From Alphaproteobacteria bacterium (GTDB lineage: Bacteria > Pseudomonadota > Alphaproteobacteria > UBA8366 > GCA-2717185), in the NCBI GenBank assembly GCA_012103325.1, contig WLWY01000016.1, positions 1 through 64,000 on the forward strand: DNA of 64,000 nucleotides, in the 5' to 3' direction. Under the pieces are notes generated by a model, which did not search any database, was not told the origin of the DNA, and worked only from the letters and a program-made list of their open reading frames with translations. This document shows, in pieces, positions 26,063 to 34,816 of the stretch. The number at the start of each line of letters is the position of its first letter. Within the stretch, counting starts at the first letter, position 1. A program made the position numbers and the translations under genes.

Positions 26063-26820
26063 TGTTGAAAGCGATCAAAACCTTGGCTGTTATCGTTTCC
26101 TTGGGGGTTGCCGGTCCGGCTCTTGCTGCAGGCGGCGTGGAAATCCCAAAGCGGGATTGGTCGTTCCAGGGGCTGTTCGGCACCTATGACCGGGCGGCGA
26201 TGCAACGTGGCCTGCAGATCTACCAGGAAAGTTGTGCGGGTTGCCACAGCATAAGGCTGATCTACTATCGGAACCTGGCCGATCTCGGCTATACCGCCGA
26301 GCAGATCAAGGCGTTTGCCGCCGAGAACGAAGTGGAAGACGGCCCGAACGACGAGGGCGAAATGTATATGCGCCCCGCGGTGGCGTCGGATCGCTTCATC
26401 AAGCCGTTCCCGAACGACAACGCTGCACGCGCGGGTAACAATGGCGCGCTGCCGCCCGACCTCTCGCTGATGGTCGAGGCGCGCGTTGGCGGTCCGAACT
26501 ATCTCTACGCTGTCCTGACCGGCTACGGGGAACCGCCGGCCGGCACGGAAGTGATGGACGGGATGAGTTACAACAAGTATTTCCCGGGCCATCAGATCGC
26601 TATGCCGCCACCGCTTTCAGAAGATGGTGTGGAATTTGCCGACGGCACAAAGGCGACGGTTGAACAGCAGGCGAAAGATATTACGACGTTCCTCGCCTGG
26701 GCGTCCGAGCCGAATATGGAGGCCCGCAAATCGATGGGGCTGAAGGTGATGCTGTTCCTGTTGGTCTTTACCGGTCTGTTGATCGCCGTGAAGCGGAGAA
26801 TCTGGGCCGACGTGCACTGA
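26062..26820 (+). CDS. petC: Cytochrome c1
   Basis: 252 residues from ATG 26062, which overlaps the petB stop. A signal peptide (IVSLGVAGPALA) is followed by the haem c motif CAGCH (residues about 57-61) in SCAGCHSIRLIYYRNLADLG. The distal Met ligand is probably in GHQIAMPPPLSED. A single C-terminal helix (VMLFLLVFTGLLIAVKRRIWA) anchors it in the membrane with the haem outside. It carries electrons from the Rieske centre to a soluble cytochrome c. A rho-independent terminator closes the operon. Confidence 0.96.
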   Translation: MLKAIKTLAVIVSLGVAGPALAAGGVEIPKRDWSFQGLFGTYDRAAMQRGLQIYQESCAGCHSIRLIYYRNLADLGYTAEQIKAFAAENEVEDGPNDEGEMYMRPAVASDRFIKPFPNDNAARAGNNGALPPDLSLMVEARVGGPNYLYAVLTGYGEPPAGTEVMDGMSYNKYFPGHQIAMPPPLSEDGVEFADGTKATVEQQAKDITTFLAWASEPNMEARKSMGLKVMLFLLVFTGLLIAVKRRIWADVH

Positions 26821-26843
26821 TCTCTGTCATATCTTAAAAATCG

Positions 26844-26880
26844 AAAGGGCTGCAGCATCCGCTGCGGCCCTTTTTGTTTT
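26844..26880 (+). terminator. Rho-independent terminator of petABC
   Basis: AAAGGGCTGCAGC (26844-26856) pairs with GCTGCGGCCCTTT (26861-26873) with one G-T pair and the tetraloop ATCC, followed by a T-rich run to 26880. It lies 23 bases after the cytochrome c1 stop. Confidence 0.9.
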
Positions 26881-26904
26881 AAGTTGAACGAGGGTAGGAA
26901 TCTG

Positions 26905-27870
26905 ATGATGGACATGCCGCAGACCTTCAGATCTCGTTGCTATCGTATCCTCGAGGGCATTCATCCGCCGGGTGTTACCGGCCGCGTCGTCGATGCGCTG
27001 CTGATTCTCCTGATATCGGCCAATGTTATTGCTGCGATATTGGAGACCGTTGAAAGCATTTATGCCGCGTATGGCCCGAGTTTCGATCGGTTCGAAATTT
27101 TCTCTATCGCTGTCTTCTCGATCGAATACCTGGTCCGGGTTTGGGTCTGCGTCGACGATCCGGAGCGGCAGGACCAGACTCCGCTCAAGGCGCGGCTGCG
27201 TTACATCGTATCGCCGTTGGCGCTGATCGATCTGTTCGCCATCGCGCCGGTATTCCTGGGCCTGCTGTTTAACGTCGATTTGCGGTGGCTGCGGCTGTTT
27301 CGACTGTTGCGGCTTTTCAAGCTCACCCGGTATTGGTCCGGCTTGAACTTGTTGTACCGGGTGATGCGCGACGAGGCGCCCACCATCGGCGCGGCACTCT
27401 TCATCCTTTCCATCGTCATGGTCCTGGCGTCCGGTGGCATCTATCTCTTCGAAAACAAAGCGCAACCGGATGCGTTCGGAAGCCTTCCCGAGGCGATGTG
27501 GTGGACGGTAACGACCCTGACGACCGTCGGTTACGGCGATGTCGTGCCGGTGACGCCGTGGAGCAAGGCCTTTGGTGGTCTGATCTCGCTGATCGGCATC
27601 GGCATGATCGCCTTCCCGGCCGGTATTCTGGCGGCGGGGTTTGCCGAACAGGTTCGCCGCAGCCAGAAGCTTTATCGGGAGCGTGTGGACGAAGCCATGT
27701 CGGAAGGCCCGGTCACGGGTGAAATGGTCGCCGAACTGGAAGAAGCGCGCACCGAACTGGGCCTTAGTGAGGATATGGCCTCGGACATCGTACGCTCTGA
27801 GGTCGCGCGTAAGGATGAAGATGCTTATTGTCCGCATTGCGGGGGGCCTTTGCCGCGCGGCGACCGTTGA
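26905..27870 (+). CDS. Voltage-gated-type potassium channel (Kv-like ion transporter)
   Basis: 321 residues from ATG 26905, which has AGGGTAGGAA just upstream (a TTG at 26884 would add 7 residues). Six helices are seen; S4 carries the regularly spaced arginines RWLRLFRLLRLFKLTRYW and the pore loop the selectivity filter TTVGYGD, so it conducts K+ and should sense voltage. After S6 the cytoplasmic tail forms a coiled coil (ELEEARTELGLSEDMASDIV) and ends CPHCGGPLPRGDR, a half zinc-ribbon pattern. The tail may couple metal or redox state to gating. It follows the petABC terminator. Confidence 0.88.
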   Translation: MMDMPQTFRSRCYRILEGIHPPGVTGRVVDALLILLISANVIAAILETVESIYAAYGPSFDRFEIFSIAVFSIEYLVRVWVCVDDPERQDQTPLKARLRYIVSPLALIDLFAIAPVFLGLLFNVDLRWLRLFRLLRLFKLTRYWSGLNLLYRVMRDEAPTIGAALFILSIVMVLASGGIYLFENKAQPDAFGSLPEAMWWTVTTLTTVGYGDVVPVTPWSKAFGGLISLIGIGMIAFPAGILAAGFAEQVRRSQKLYRERVDEAMSEGPVTGEMVAELEEARTELGLSEDMASDIVRSEVARKDEDAYCPHCGGPLPRGDR

Positions 27871-27939
27871 CATGGCGATAACCGTGATCTTGCATAGGAT
27901 CGACACCCAACGAAAAAGAAATCACAGGAGAAGCGACTC

Positions 27940-28980
27940 ATGAAACTCGGCCTACTTCCCGGTAAGTTCAGCGGCCATTACGGGATCGATATGGAACTGG
28001 TGCGCGAGGCGGAGGATCTTGGGTTCGACTCGGCCTGGACCTCCGAGGCGTGGGGCAACGACGCCATAACGCCCGCGACCTGGATCCTGGCGCAGACGAC
28101 CAAACTCAAGGTCGGCACCGCGATCATCCAGATGTCGGCGCGGACGCCGTCGATGGCGGCCATGACGGCGATGACTCTGCACGATTTATCCGGCGGCCGG
28201 TTCATCCTTGGCATCGGGCCGTCCGGGCCGCAGGTTATCGAAGGCTGGCACGGTCAGCCGTTCGGCCGCCCGATCGCTCGCACGCGCGAATATATCGAGA
28301 TCATCCGGAAAATTTTGGCCCGCGAAGCGCCGTTGACGCATGACGGCCGCCATTATCAGATTCCCTTCAATGGCGAGGGATCGACGGGGCTTGGCAAGCC
28401 GCTGAAGAGCATCATGCACGGCGATCCGATGCTGAAAATCTACACGGCGGGAATTACGCCGGCTGGTTTGCGGGTCAGTGGGGAGGTCGCGGATGGCGGT
28501 TTTCCAATTTATATGGACCCGACCCAGTTCGATATTTTGGGCGGCCCGCTGAACGAAGGGTTCGCCAAGGCTGGCAACGGCAAGAGCCTGGCCGATTACA
28601 GCGTCTCTCCCTTCGTCGGTGTCGAAATCGGCGACGATATCGAAGCCTGCCGCGCGCCGGTCAAACGGGAAATGGCGCTGTATATCGGCGGCATGGGTGC
28701 GCGCGACAAGAACTTCTACAATGACTACGCCAAGAAGCTCGGCTACGAAGGGGCTGCCGTTGAAATCCAGGATCATTTCCTGGCCGGACGACGCGCGGAA
28801 GCGGAAGCGGCGGTTCCCAACGAGCTCGTGGATGCGGTGGCGCTCGTTGGTCCGAAGGAGCGCGTCCTGGAACGCATGAGTATTTGGAAGGATGCGGCGG
28901 CCAAGGGGCATGTCGATACGATGGTGGTCCGCCGTCCGACCCGCGCCGCATTGCAGACGCTGGCGAAAGCCGTTCTGTGA
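27940..28980 (+). CDS. LLM-class flavin/F420-dependent oxidoreductase
   Basis: A 346-residue luciferase-like enzyme with a good ribosome site (CAGGAGAAGC). It has the F420/FMN-type blocks GFDSAWTSEAWGNDAITP, KLKVGTAIIQMSARTPSMAAM and FILGIGPSGPQVIEGWHGQPFGRP, then YIGGMGARDKNFY. It is clearly a paralogue of the product of 36505-37554, sharing the same block order. Its stop overlaps the start of the cupin-like gene (GTGA), so the two act together on an unknown substrate, probably an oxygenation step. Confidence 0.85.
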   Translation: MKLGLLPGKFSGHYGIDMELVREAEDLGFDSAWTSEAWGNDAITPATWILAQTTKLKVGTAIIQMSARTPSMAAMTAMTLHDLSGGRFILGIGPSGPQVIEGWHGQPFGRPIARTREYIEIIRKILAREAPLTHDGRHYQIPFNGEGSTGLGKPLKSIMHGDPMLKIYTAGITPAGLRVSGEVADGGFPIYMDPTQFDILGGPLNEGFAKAGNGKSLADYSVSPFVGVEIGDDIEACRAPVKREMALYIGGMGARDKNFYNDYAKKLGYEGAAVEIQDHFLAGRRAEAEAAVPNELVDAVALVGPKERVLERMSIWKDAAAKGHVDTMVVRRPTRAALQTLAKAVL

Positions 28981-29621
28981 CGGGCTATGCGCTTCGCTTC
29001 TATCGGGATGTCTTTCCGGCGGGTGCCGGTCCGGTGACGTTGCCCGCCGGCGCTCGCACGATTTACGTCAGGACAGGCGATGCCAGAGTCGACAGCGCGC
29101 AACTGGCAGCCGATGACGCCTGCTTCCGAGATCGCGAGACAGAAATCGCCGTAGGTGCCGCCGCGACGCTGTGGCGTTGCGAATTCGCGCCACGCGACGC
29201 GCCTCCCGTACTGCCGTCCGGCATCGCGTCGACCTTGCTGCTCGAGTCGGAATTGACGATGTTGCCCTCGGATGGTGGATTGATGATGCGCTGCGACAGC
29301 GTTGCCTTTCCGCCGGGCGGTTGCGCCTACACCCACACGCACAAGGGGCCGGGCATACGCTGTCTTGAAAAGGGCGCTATCCGGATCGACAGCGACGGTC
29401 ACTCCAACCAATTCGCGGTGGAGCAGCCTTGGTTCGAAGCCGGCCCCGTGCCGGTCTTCGCCCAGGCGGACGCCGAACGTGAAACCCGGTTCATCCGCGT
29501 CTCGATCTTGCCGCGTGCGCTGGAAGGCAAAAGCTCGATCACCTACGTGAACCCCGAAGACCAGGACAAGCCTAAGCTTCAGACCTATCGCGGCTATTTC
29601 GACGAATTCGTCGAGGGGTGA
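28977..29621 (+). CDS. Cupin-like protein coupled to the LLM oxidoreductase
   Basis: 214 residues from GTG 28977, overlapping the oxidoreductase stop by 4 bases. A duplicated small beta-barrel can be seen. The second half carries CAYTHTHKGPGIRCLEKG followed by a strand ending in FAVEQPWF, the HxH...E pattern of a metal-binding cupin. The first half (TLWRCEF) lacks the histidines. Bicupins of this kind often act as dioxygenases, isomerases or binding proteins. Function unknown, and the pairing with a flavin oxidoreductase is the best clue. Confidence 0.75.
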   Translation: MTGYALRFYRDVFPAGAGPVTLPAGARTIYVRTGDARVDSAQLAADDACFRDRETEIAVGAAATLWRCEFAPRDAPPVLPSGIASTLLLESELTMLPSDGGLMMRCDSVAFPPGGCAYTHTHKGPGIRCLEKGAIRIDSDGHSNQFAVEQPWFEAGPVPVFAQADAERETRFIRVSILPRALEGKSSITYVNPEDQDKPKLQTYRGYFDEFVEG

Positions 29622-29726
29622 GCGGATTGACCGGCGTATCGTAACCAAAGGTATCCTACGCCACCTGCCTCTGTTTCTCTGGATGCCGCACCCGGCGTCA
29701 CGGCTCTCTTCACGGAAAGTAACCGC

Positions 29727-31076
29727 TTGTCCAACGGCCATGCCACCGGCACGCAACTCGTACTAGACTCGCCCGTCGCAACGGTGCTTTGGCGTCTGGC
29801 GACACCGAATGTCTTTGCCGTTGCAATGTTGACCGCGGTGACGTTGGCGGATGCCTGGTATGTGGGGCAACTGGGCACCGCGGCTTTGGCAAGCTTGGCT
29901 TTGGTATTTCCCTTTCAGACCTTGATGCAAATGATGGCCGGTGGGGCCATCGGCGGTGGCATAACGTCGGCTGTAGGTCGCGCCCTTGGCGCCGGGGCCA
30001 TCGAACGAGCCAAAAGCACGGCCTGGCAGGCGGTGCTGATCGCGATCATGATGTCCGGGGCTTACATGATCGTTCTGGGGTTGTTCGCGCGGCCCATATT
30101 CGAACTTTTAGGGGGCGAAGGGGATGCCCTTGGTGGCGCGGTTACCTACGCCCGGGTCGCCTTTGGCGGGGCGGTGGCTCTATGGTTTGTTTATGTGTTA
30201 TCCGCAATCCTTCGGGGCACCGGCGACACCGCGACGCCGGCCCGTGCGATCGCCACGGCTGGCATCGCTCAGATTGTTTTGTCCGGCACCCTGACGCTGG
30301 GCTGGTTCGGCCTGCCAAGCCTGGGGGTCGTGGGCGCCGCCACCGCGATGGTCATTTGCCATGGTTTAGCAGCGGCCTATCTCGCCATGCATTTATTTGG
30401 CGGCAAAGGACGTTTGCGATTGCGCCCGCACGCCCTGGAATGGGCGCCCATCCGCGACATCATGAAAGTCGGCGGCCTCGGCATGATCAACAGCACCTGC
30501 ATGGCCATGACCGTGGTGGTCGCAACCGGGTTTGTCGGCCGGTACGGTACCGAAGCGCTGGCCGGTTTCGGCCTGGGCGCACGATTGGAGCTGATGTTGG
30601 TGCCGATTGCGTTCGGGGTCGGCGCCGCCCTGACGGCCGCGGTTGGCATCAATGTGGGTGCCGGGCAGTTTTCCCGTGCCCGACGCATTGCCTGGACCGG
30701 CGCCGGCGTAGCCTTGGCGTTGACCGGCCTGTTGGGGATTTGCGCTGCCATGATGCCCAGTCTCTGGCTCGACCTGTTTACCGCAAACCCCGATGCCTTT
30801 GCTTTTGGTGTCCACTACCTCGTTATCGCAGCACCGTTCTATGGCATGTTTGGTGCGGGGCAGACGCTGAATTTCGCCAGTCAGGGAACCGGCCGTATGA
30901 TTTTACCGGTTAGTGTTTCGGCCATCCGGTTTCTGACGGTCGCGGCCATCGGCGCGCTGGCCGTTTCTCTTGCCTGGGACATTACCGCGCTCTTTATCGC
31001 CGTCGCGGTTGGCCTGACAATCATGGGGGTGGGACAGGCGCTCTGTCTTCTGGGCCCCGGCTGGCGCGGAAGCTGA
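29727..31076 (+). CDS. MATE-family efflux transporter
   Basis: A 449-residue protein starting at TTG 29727 and containing twelve predicted helices in two similar halves. The N-terminal half has LADAWYVGQLGTAALASLALVFPFQTLMQMMAGG and the C-terminal half the matching YGTEALAGFGLGARLELMLVPIAFGVGAALTAAVG, the internal symmetry expected of MATE exporters. Such pumps expel cationic drugs or dyes by Na+ or H+ antiport. It faces the lactate permease gene, with 65 bases between the stops. Confidence 0.9.
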   Translation: MSNGHATGTQLVLDSPVATVLWRLATPNVFAVAMLTAVTLADAWYVGQLGTAALASLALVFPFQTLMQMMAGGAIGGGITSAVGRALGAGAIERAKSTAWQAVLIAIMMSGAYMIVLGLFARPIFELLGGEGDALGGAVTYARVAFGGAVALWFVYVLSAILRGTGDTATPARAIATAGIAQIVLSGTLTLGWFGLPSLGVVGAATAMVICHGLAAAYLAMHLFGGKGRLRLRPHALEWAPIRDIMKVGGLGMINSTCMAMTVVVATGFVGRYGTEALAGFGLGARLELMLVPIAFGVGAALTAAVGINVGAGQFSRARRIAWTGAGVALALTGLLGICAAMMPSLWLDLFTANPDAFAFGVHYLVIAAPFYGMFGAGQTLNFASQGTGRMILPVSVSAIRFLTVAAIGALAVSLAWDITALFIAVAVGLTIMGVGQALCLLGPGWRGS

Positions 31077-31141
31077 CACGGTTAAGGTCGCCCGGTGCAT
31101 GCTGGCGCATGATTCAGCATCGTGCCTCTTCAATTTTTTGC

Positions 31142-32605
31142 TTACGTCATCATCGCGATTTGCGCGGTGCCGCTGGCGATCACAAACAAAAGCCAAACAA
31201 CCGCGAGGCCGAGGGCCATCCGCATGGCGGTTCTTTCGTCGGCGGCTTCCCGGTTTGGTAACGCCGTGAGGAGAATGGCGATGATCGGCAAGGAGGCAAC
31301 GGCGACATGCGACGAGGCACTATGGTGCAGACTGGCAAACAAGGCGATGGCATCGAAGTTTCCGCCCGTCGCGGCGGCGCTCGGCATGAAGAGGGCACTG
31401 GACGCGACGCCGCTGCCGGTGACGTAGGATCCAACGCCACCGAGGACGGCTACCAGAGCGGCTGCCGGGTACAGGCCCAGCTGGGACAGCAGCCCGGCCA
31501 GCGCCTGAATGCTCCCGATTTCGACCAGCACCCGCGCCGCCATCAAGAATGAGAAGATGCTGGCGAGCGCGGGCCATGACCGTGCCGCCACATGGCGTAG
31601 GAGCGATGGTCCCTCTTCGTCCCGCGCTTGTGCGGATCGCACGGTGATGCAGAGGAGCGTAACCAGGAATAAGGCAATGCCGGGGGAGGAGAGCACCTGA
31701 AAGGAAACCCGCTCTGTTTCGATCGCTGGCGCGAAACCGGCCGCATTCAAATGCGGCACGATAAGTTTTTGTAACACCACACCGGCGATCAACAGACCGT
31801 AGGGCAGGATCGCGGGCGCTGCGAGGGCCTTGCCCAGGGAACGCCGGGACGATGCGAACCCAATCGAAACGACGATTACCGCGAGCCCGCCGATGACGCC
31901 GGCCACCTCCACGCCGATCCAGCGCGACGCCGCGGCGATGCTAACCACCAGCACGGCGCCGACGAGCACCGCATAGACAACATCCTTCAGGCGCGATCCC
32001 TGGACGAACGGCAGGCAGAACAAAGGAAGGACCGCCGCGACCGGTCCGCTGGTGGTCAGGATTGCGTCCGCAAGGACAGGCGTCGGCAATCCGGCCAGTT
32101 CGGCGCCGAGTAAGGCGGTGACGGATAAGGCGCCCCAGGACATCAGGCTCATGCCTATCAATGTGAGGAAGATGGCTCTGGTGCGGCTCACGACCTGCAG
32201 GAGGAGAGGGACCGTGACGAACATCGAGACGCCGAAACCGGTCAACGACTCCATCATCACACCGATCCCGACCGTGATCAGAATGACCGCTCTGGGCGGC
32301 GCCAGGCTGAGGGACTCGATGGCGTGGACAAGGGCCTTTAGTCCGCCGCTTCGATTGGTCGCCTCGACGAATAAAAGCCCGGGGAAAATAACGAACCCGA
32401 CCAGCAATGCGAGAACAGCGGAGTCGGTGATGGCATGGCTCAAATGCTCAGGCTGCGCTGGGGCGAATATGCCAAGGACCCATAGGGCCAAGGCGGTAAG
32501 AAGCGCCAAAAGCGCTGCTGTCAGTACGCTTCGCCGCAGGACTATCACGGCAATGGCCGCTACCGCGCAAGGCAACAGCGCTAGATAAGCGACCATTGGA
32601 ACCAC
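31142..32605 (-). CDS. L-lactate permease family transporter
   Basis: A 487-residue membrane protein of the LctP family with about twelve helices. Characteristic blocks are FPGLLFVEATNRSGGLKAL, VGIGVMMESLTGFGVSMFVTVPLLLQ and a C-terminal GSYVTGSGVASSALFMPSAAATGG, close to the G-(S/T)-N-like motif of lactate permeases. It would import L-lactate, glycolate or similar 2-hydroxy acids with protons. No lactate dehydrogenase or regulator gene lies next to it, so the exact substrate is open. Some members of the family are shorter or longer; this length is normal. Confidence 0.85.
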   Translation of the reverse strand: MVPMVAYLALLPCAVAAIAVIVLRRSVLTAALLALLTALALWVLGIFAPAQPEHLSHAITDSAVLALLVGFVIFPGLLFVEATNRSGGLKALVHAIESLSLAPPRAVILITVGIGVMMESLTGFGVSMFVTVPLLLQVVSRTRAIFLTLIGMSLMSWGALSVTALLGAELAGLPTPVLADAILTTSGPVAAVLPLFCLPFVQGSRLKDVVYAVLVGAVLVVSIAAASRWIGVEVAGVIGGLAVIVVSIGFASSRRSLGKALAAPAILPYGLLIAGVVLQKLIVPHLNAAGFAPAIETERVSFQVLSSPGIALFLVTLLCITVRSAQARDEEGPSLLRHVAARSWPALASIFSFLMAARVLVEIGSIQALAGLLSQLGLYPAAALVAVLGGVGSYVTGSGVASSALFMPSAAATGGNFDAIALFASLHHSASSHVAVASLPIIAILLTALPNREAADERTAMRMALGLAVVWLLFVIASGTAQIAMMT

Positions 32606-33007
32606 CCTCTCCCCACGAAAAACCTAATGTACGAAATCGGCAGCGGCGCGCCTGTGACGAATGGTATCTTATGGAAAAAGCTGGTGCGCCTCACAGGATA
32701 ACGTTCGAATCGCTTGTTCGAGATATTCGCAGAGTGGCGCGCGGCCCCTCTGGCAAATGCGTCGGCGCCTTGTTACCTTCTGATTCCCGGGCGTAAAAAA
32801 ACACCCAACAGTTAATACCTTACGTTATAAGGGTGTAACGTAAATCGGATTGAAGCCTTCGTGGAGAAGCGATATCGTTTATGTTCCGTCAAGCCGGTGC
32901 GGAGGAATTATGAACCGGCGATCAAAAAAAAGGCCGGCAGTCGAACCGTGCCATTGTTTTGCAAACAATCATGACCTGCTCGACAGGTCCAGGGAGGAAC
33001 ACACATC
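32606..33007. other. 402-bp intergenic region with an operator-like inverted repeat
   Basis: Divergent promoter region between the lactate permease gene and the TRAP binding protein gene. It contains an 8-bp inverted repeat, TTACGTTA (32820-32827) and TAACGTAA (32836-32843), separated by 8 bases: a candidate regulator site about 165 bases before the TRAP gene. At 32663-32690 it holds a stretch resembling one at 36107-36135. GGGAGGA just before ATG 33008 is a good ribosome site. No convincing gene is present. Confidence 0.5.
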
Positions 33008-34099
33008 ATGCGTAAAACGACACAGTTTTTGACATTAACAGTAGCGGCTTCCGCCGTTGCCTTGCTGATGGGCGTCTCCACGCCGATCAGCAGCGCAAAA
33101 GCCCAAATGGTGGATGGCCCGGAAGTCACTTGGCGCGTCTCGCTTTGGGGCAAGCGCCGGGCCTTTACGGAGAGTCTCGAATTCATCTCCAAGACGGTGA
33201 AAGAGCGCACCGGCGGCAAGTTCAACTTCCAGCTCTATTACGGCGAGCAGCTGTCGAAGAGTAAAGAGAACCTCGACAGTGTCGCGGTCGGCGCTATCGA
33301 CGCGGCGCTGGTCTGCCAATCCTATCACCCTGGCAAGCTGCCCGCGGCAAACGTTCTCGACATGCCGTTCCTGCCGATCACGAACTTCGACGTGCAATAT
33401 GAGGTCTCGAGCGCGATCTTCGGCCACCCGGCGGTGAAGAAGGACTTTGCGAAGTGGAACGCGATCATCTTCGCGATCAATGTCCTGCCGCAGTACGAGT
33501 ACATGGGTAAGGGCACGCCGCCGGCGACGGTCGCGGACTTCAAGGGCAAGCGCCTGCGCGCGCTTGGCGGGATGGGCCGTTCGGCCAAGAAGATCGGTGC
33601 GGTTCCGACCACGGTGACGGCGTCCGAGACCTATACGGCGCTGCAGCGCGGTACGGTCGACGCCATCGGCTTCCCGTTCACCTATGCATTCAGCGCCTAC
33701 AAGCTGGACGAAGTTGCGGATTGGTACACGACCAACATGTCGCTCGGCACGGTCAACTGCCCGATCGTGGCCAACAAGGGCTCGTGGGAAAAGCTGCCAA
33801 AGCAGTATCAGGATCTGCTAAACGGTCTCAAGCGGCAAGCGGTTGAATTCCAGTCCGCTGCCTACCAGAAGAAGGACATCGAGAACCTGAAGGTGTGGCC
33901 GACGAAGATGAAGGCCATCACGATCCCCGAGGACCAGATGGCAGAGTTCCGCAGGGTCGCGGGTAAGCCGATCTGGGACGAGTGGGTGGCCGAGGCCTCC
34001 AAGACGGTTCCGGAAGCGCAGGAACTTCTCGACCTTCTGCTGAAGACCGCAGCGGACGCCCGGAAGAAGTATCCGACCACACGCACTTACGGGAAGTAG
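33008..34099 (+). CDS. TRAP transporter DctP-type substrate-binding protein (orphan)
   Basis: A 363-residue periplasmic protein with a signal peptide (VAASAVALLMGVSTPISSAKA, cut before Q). The mature protein has the DctP pattern: KERTGGKFNFQLYYGEQLSKSKENLDSVAVGAIDAALV, then DFKGKRLRALGGMGRSAKKIGAVPTTVTASETYTALQRGTVDAIG, with an Arg that usually clamps the carboxylate. Substrates are typically C4-dicarboxylates, 2-oxo acids or related acids. The DctQ and DctM membrane genes normally found beside it are absent within the window, so it works with distant subunits or is regulatory. Confidence 0.9.
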   Translation: MRKTTQFLTLTVAASAVALLMGVSTPISSAKAQMVDGPEVTWRVSLWGKRRAFTESLEFISKTVKERTGGKFNFQLYYGEQLSKSKENLDSVAVGAIDAALVCQSYHPGKLPAANVLDMPFLPITNFDVQYEVSSAIFGHPAVKKDFAKWNAIIFAINVLPQYEYMGKGTPPATVADFKGKRLRALGGMGRSAKKIGAVPTTVTASETYTALQRGTVDAIGFPFTYAFSAYKLDEVADWYTTNMSLGTVNCPIVANKGSWEKLPKQYQDLLNGLKRQAVEFQSAAYQKKDIENLKVWPTKMKAITIPEDQMAEFRRVAGKPIWDEWVAEASKTVPEAQELLDLLLKTAADARKKYPTTRTYGK

Positions 34100-34129
34100 G
34101 CAGAAACGAGCGATTTAGCTGCCGGTCAC

Positions 34130-34197
34130 CAGTGTAATGGTTCTGAGATTCGCCGCATTGAATGCGGCGGATTTTAGGATCCGAATCAACACACTAG
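34130..34197. repeat. Palindromic repeat, module A (diverged copy)
   Basis: A diverged relative of the module at 36446-36508 and 52935-53000, with the same core: CGCCGCATTGAATGCGGCGG (a near-perfect inverted repeat around CCGCATT/AATGCGG), then GATTTTAGGAT and ACACTAG. The right end is CTAG (34194-34197). About 15 of 67 positions differ from the other copies. Placed just after the TRAP gene, it could also fold as a terminator, with the hairpin followed by ATTTTA. Confidence 0.8.
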
Positions 34198-34313
34198 GGC
34201 ATATCAGGATTGACCGAACCCATTCCTTGGGTTCGGTCGATTCTGTAAATCCGCTCGACCTTAATAAGTGAGAGCGGATTCACGCGATTCCAATCAATCT
34301 TGATCTGCTCTAG
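34194..34313. repeat. Palindromic repeat, module C
   Basis: Bounded by CTAG on both sides (34194 and 34310). It contains a perfect 11-bp inverted repeat, GACCGAACCCA (34212-34222) and TGGGTTCGGTC (34228-34238), and an imperfect one around AATCCGCT...AGCGGATT (34248-34280). Its right-hand 55 bases, read on the minus strand, match 52855 onward (CAGATCAA..TT.ATT.GAATCG, then TCCGCTCT.ACTTATT), although that copy has an insertion of about 25 bases. No coding capacity. Confidence 0.7.
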
Positions 34314-34371
34314 GTTCTGTACGCACTATGAGGATTCCCTTTACTCGCGCTCTGCAGGGGAAAGACAGTCT

Positions 34372-34812
34372 TTAACGTTCGAGCTTGTCGGCCTCCAGCG
34401 CCACCAATTTGTCGACGAGGTCCTGCGGGACGGCTGCCGATTTATGCGTCGCCTGGTCGGTATTGACCCAGACGACTTCGCCCGTCGCCCGCAGATCTTC
34501 CTGCCCTTGCGGATGAACTTCCAACAGGAAGGTCATGGATGAGCGCCCGAGGCGGGAGGTGCGGACAAGCACCTCGATATCTTCGTCGAATGCAATGGCC
34601 TGCTGGTACTCGACCAAGGTGCGCACGGTGTGAAAGTCCTCACCCGTGCGCTCGACCTGCCCCATATAATCATACGGCAGGGCGCGGAAATATTCGGTAA
34701 TCGCCGTATCGTAATAGGTCAGGTAATGGGCATTGAAGACGATTTTCTGTCCGTCTACTTCCGAATAGCGCACGCGAAAGGGCCACGCGAATTTAAAGTC
34801 CGACTTTGCCAT
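34372..34812 (-). CDS. Acyl-CoA thioesterase (4-hydroxybenzoyl-CoA thioesterase / YbgC type)
   Basis: A 146-residue hot-dog-fold protein. The catalytic stretch VRYSEVDGQKIVFNAHYLTYYDTAITEYFR is the YbgC/FcbC pattern, except that the usual catalytic Asp (D-x-x-G-H/I-V-N-x-x-Y) is present as Asp20 in SEVDGQKIVFNAHY. It hydrolyses acyl-CoA thioesters in the cytoplasm. Four bases separate it from the methyltransferase gene upstream, so the two are one transcript. The natural substrate is not evident. Confidence 0.85.
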   Translation of the reverse strand: MAKSDFKFAWPFRVRYSEVDGQKIVFNAHYLTYYDTAITEYFRALPYDYMGQVERTGEDFHTVRTLVEYQQAIAFDEDIEVLVRTSRLGRSSMTFLLEVHPQGQEDLRATGEVVWVNTDQATHKSAAVPQDLVDKLVALEADKLER

Positions 34813-34816
34813 GGGA

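Noticed and set aside
31077..31141. Bidirectional terminator between the MATE and lactate permease genes
   Set aside because: ATGCTG/CAGCAT pairs only weakly and the T-run is 14 bases away; not strong enough to list.
32596..32796. 66-residue frame before the TRAP gene
   Set aside because: No ribosome site or family likeness, and it covers the stretch resembling a tRNA end; regarded as non-coding.
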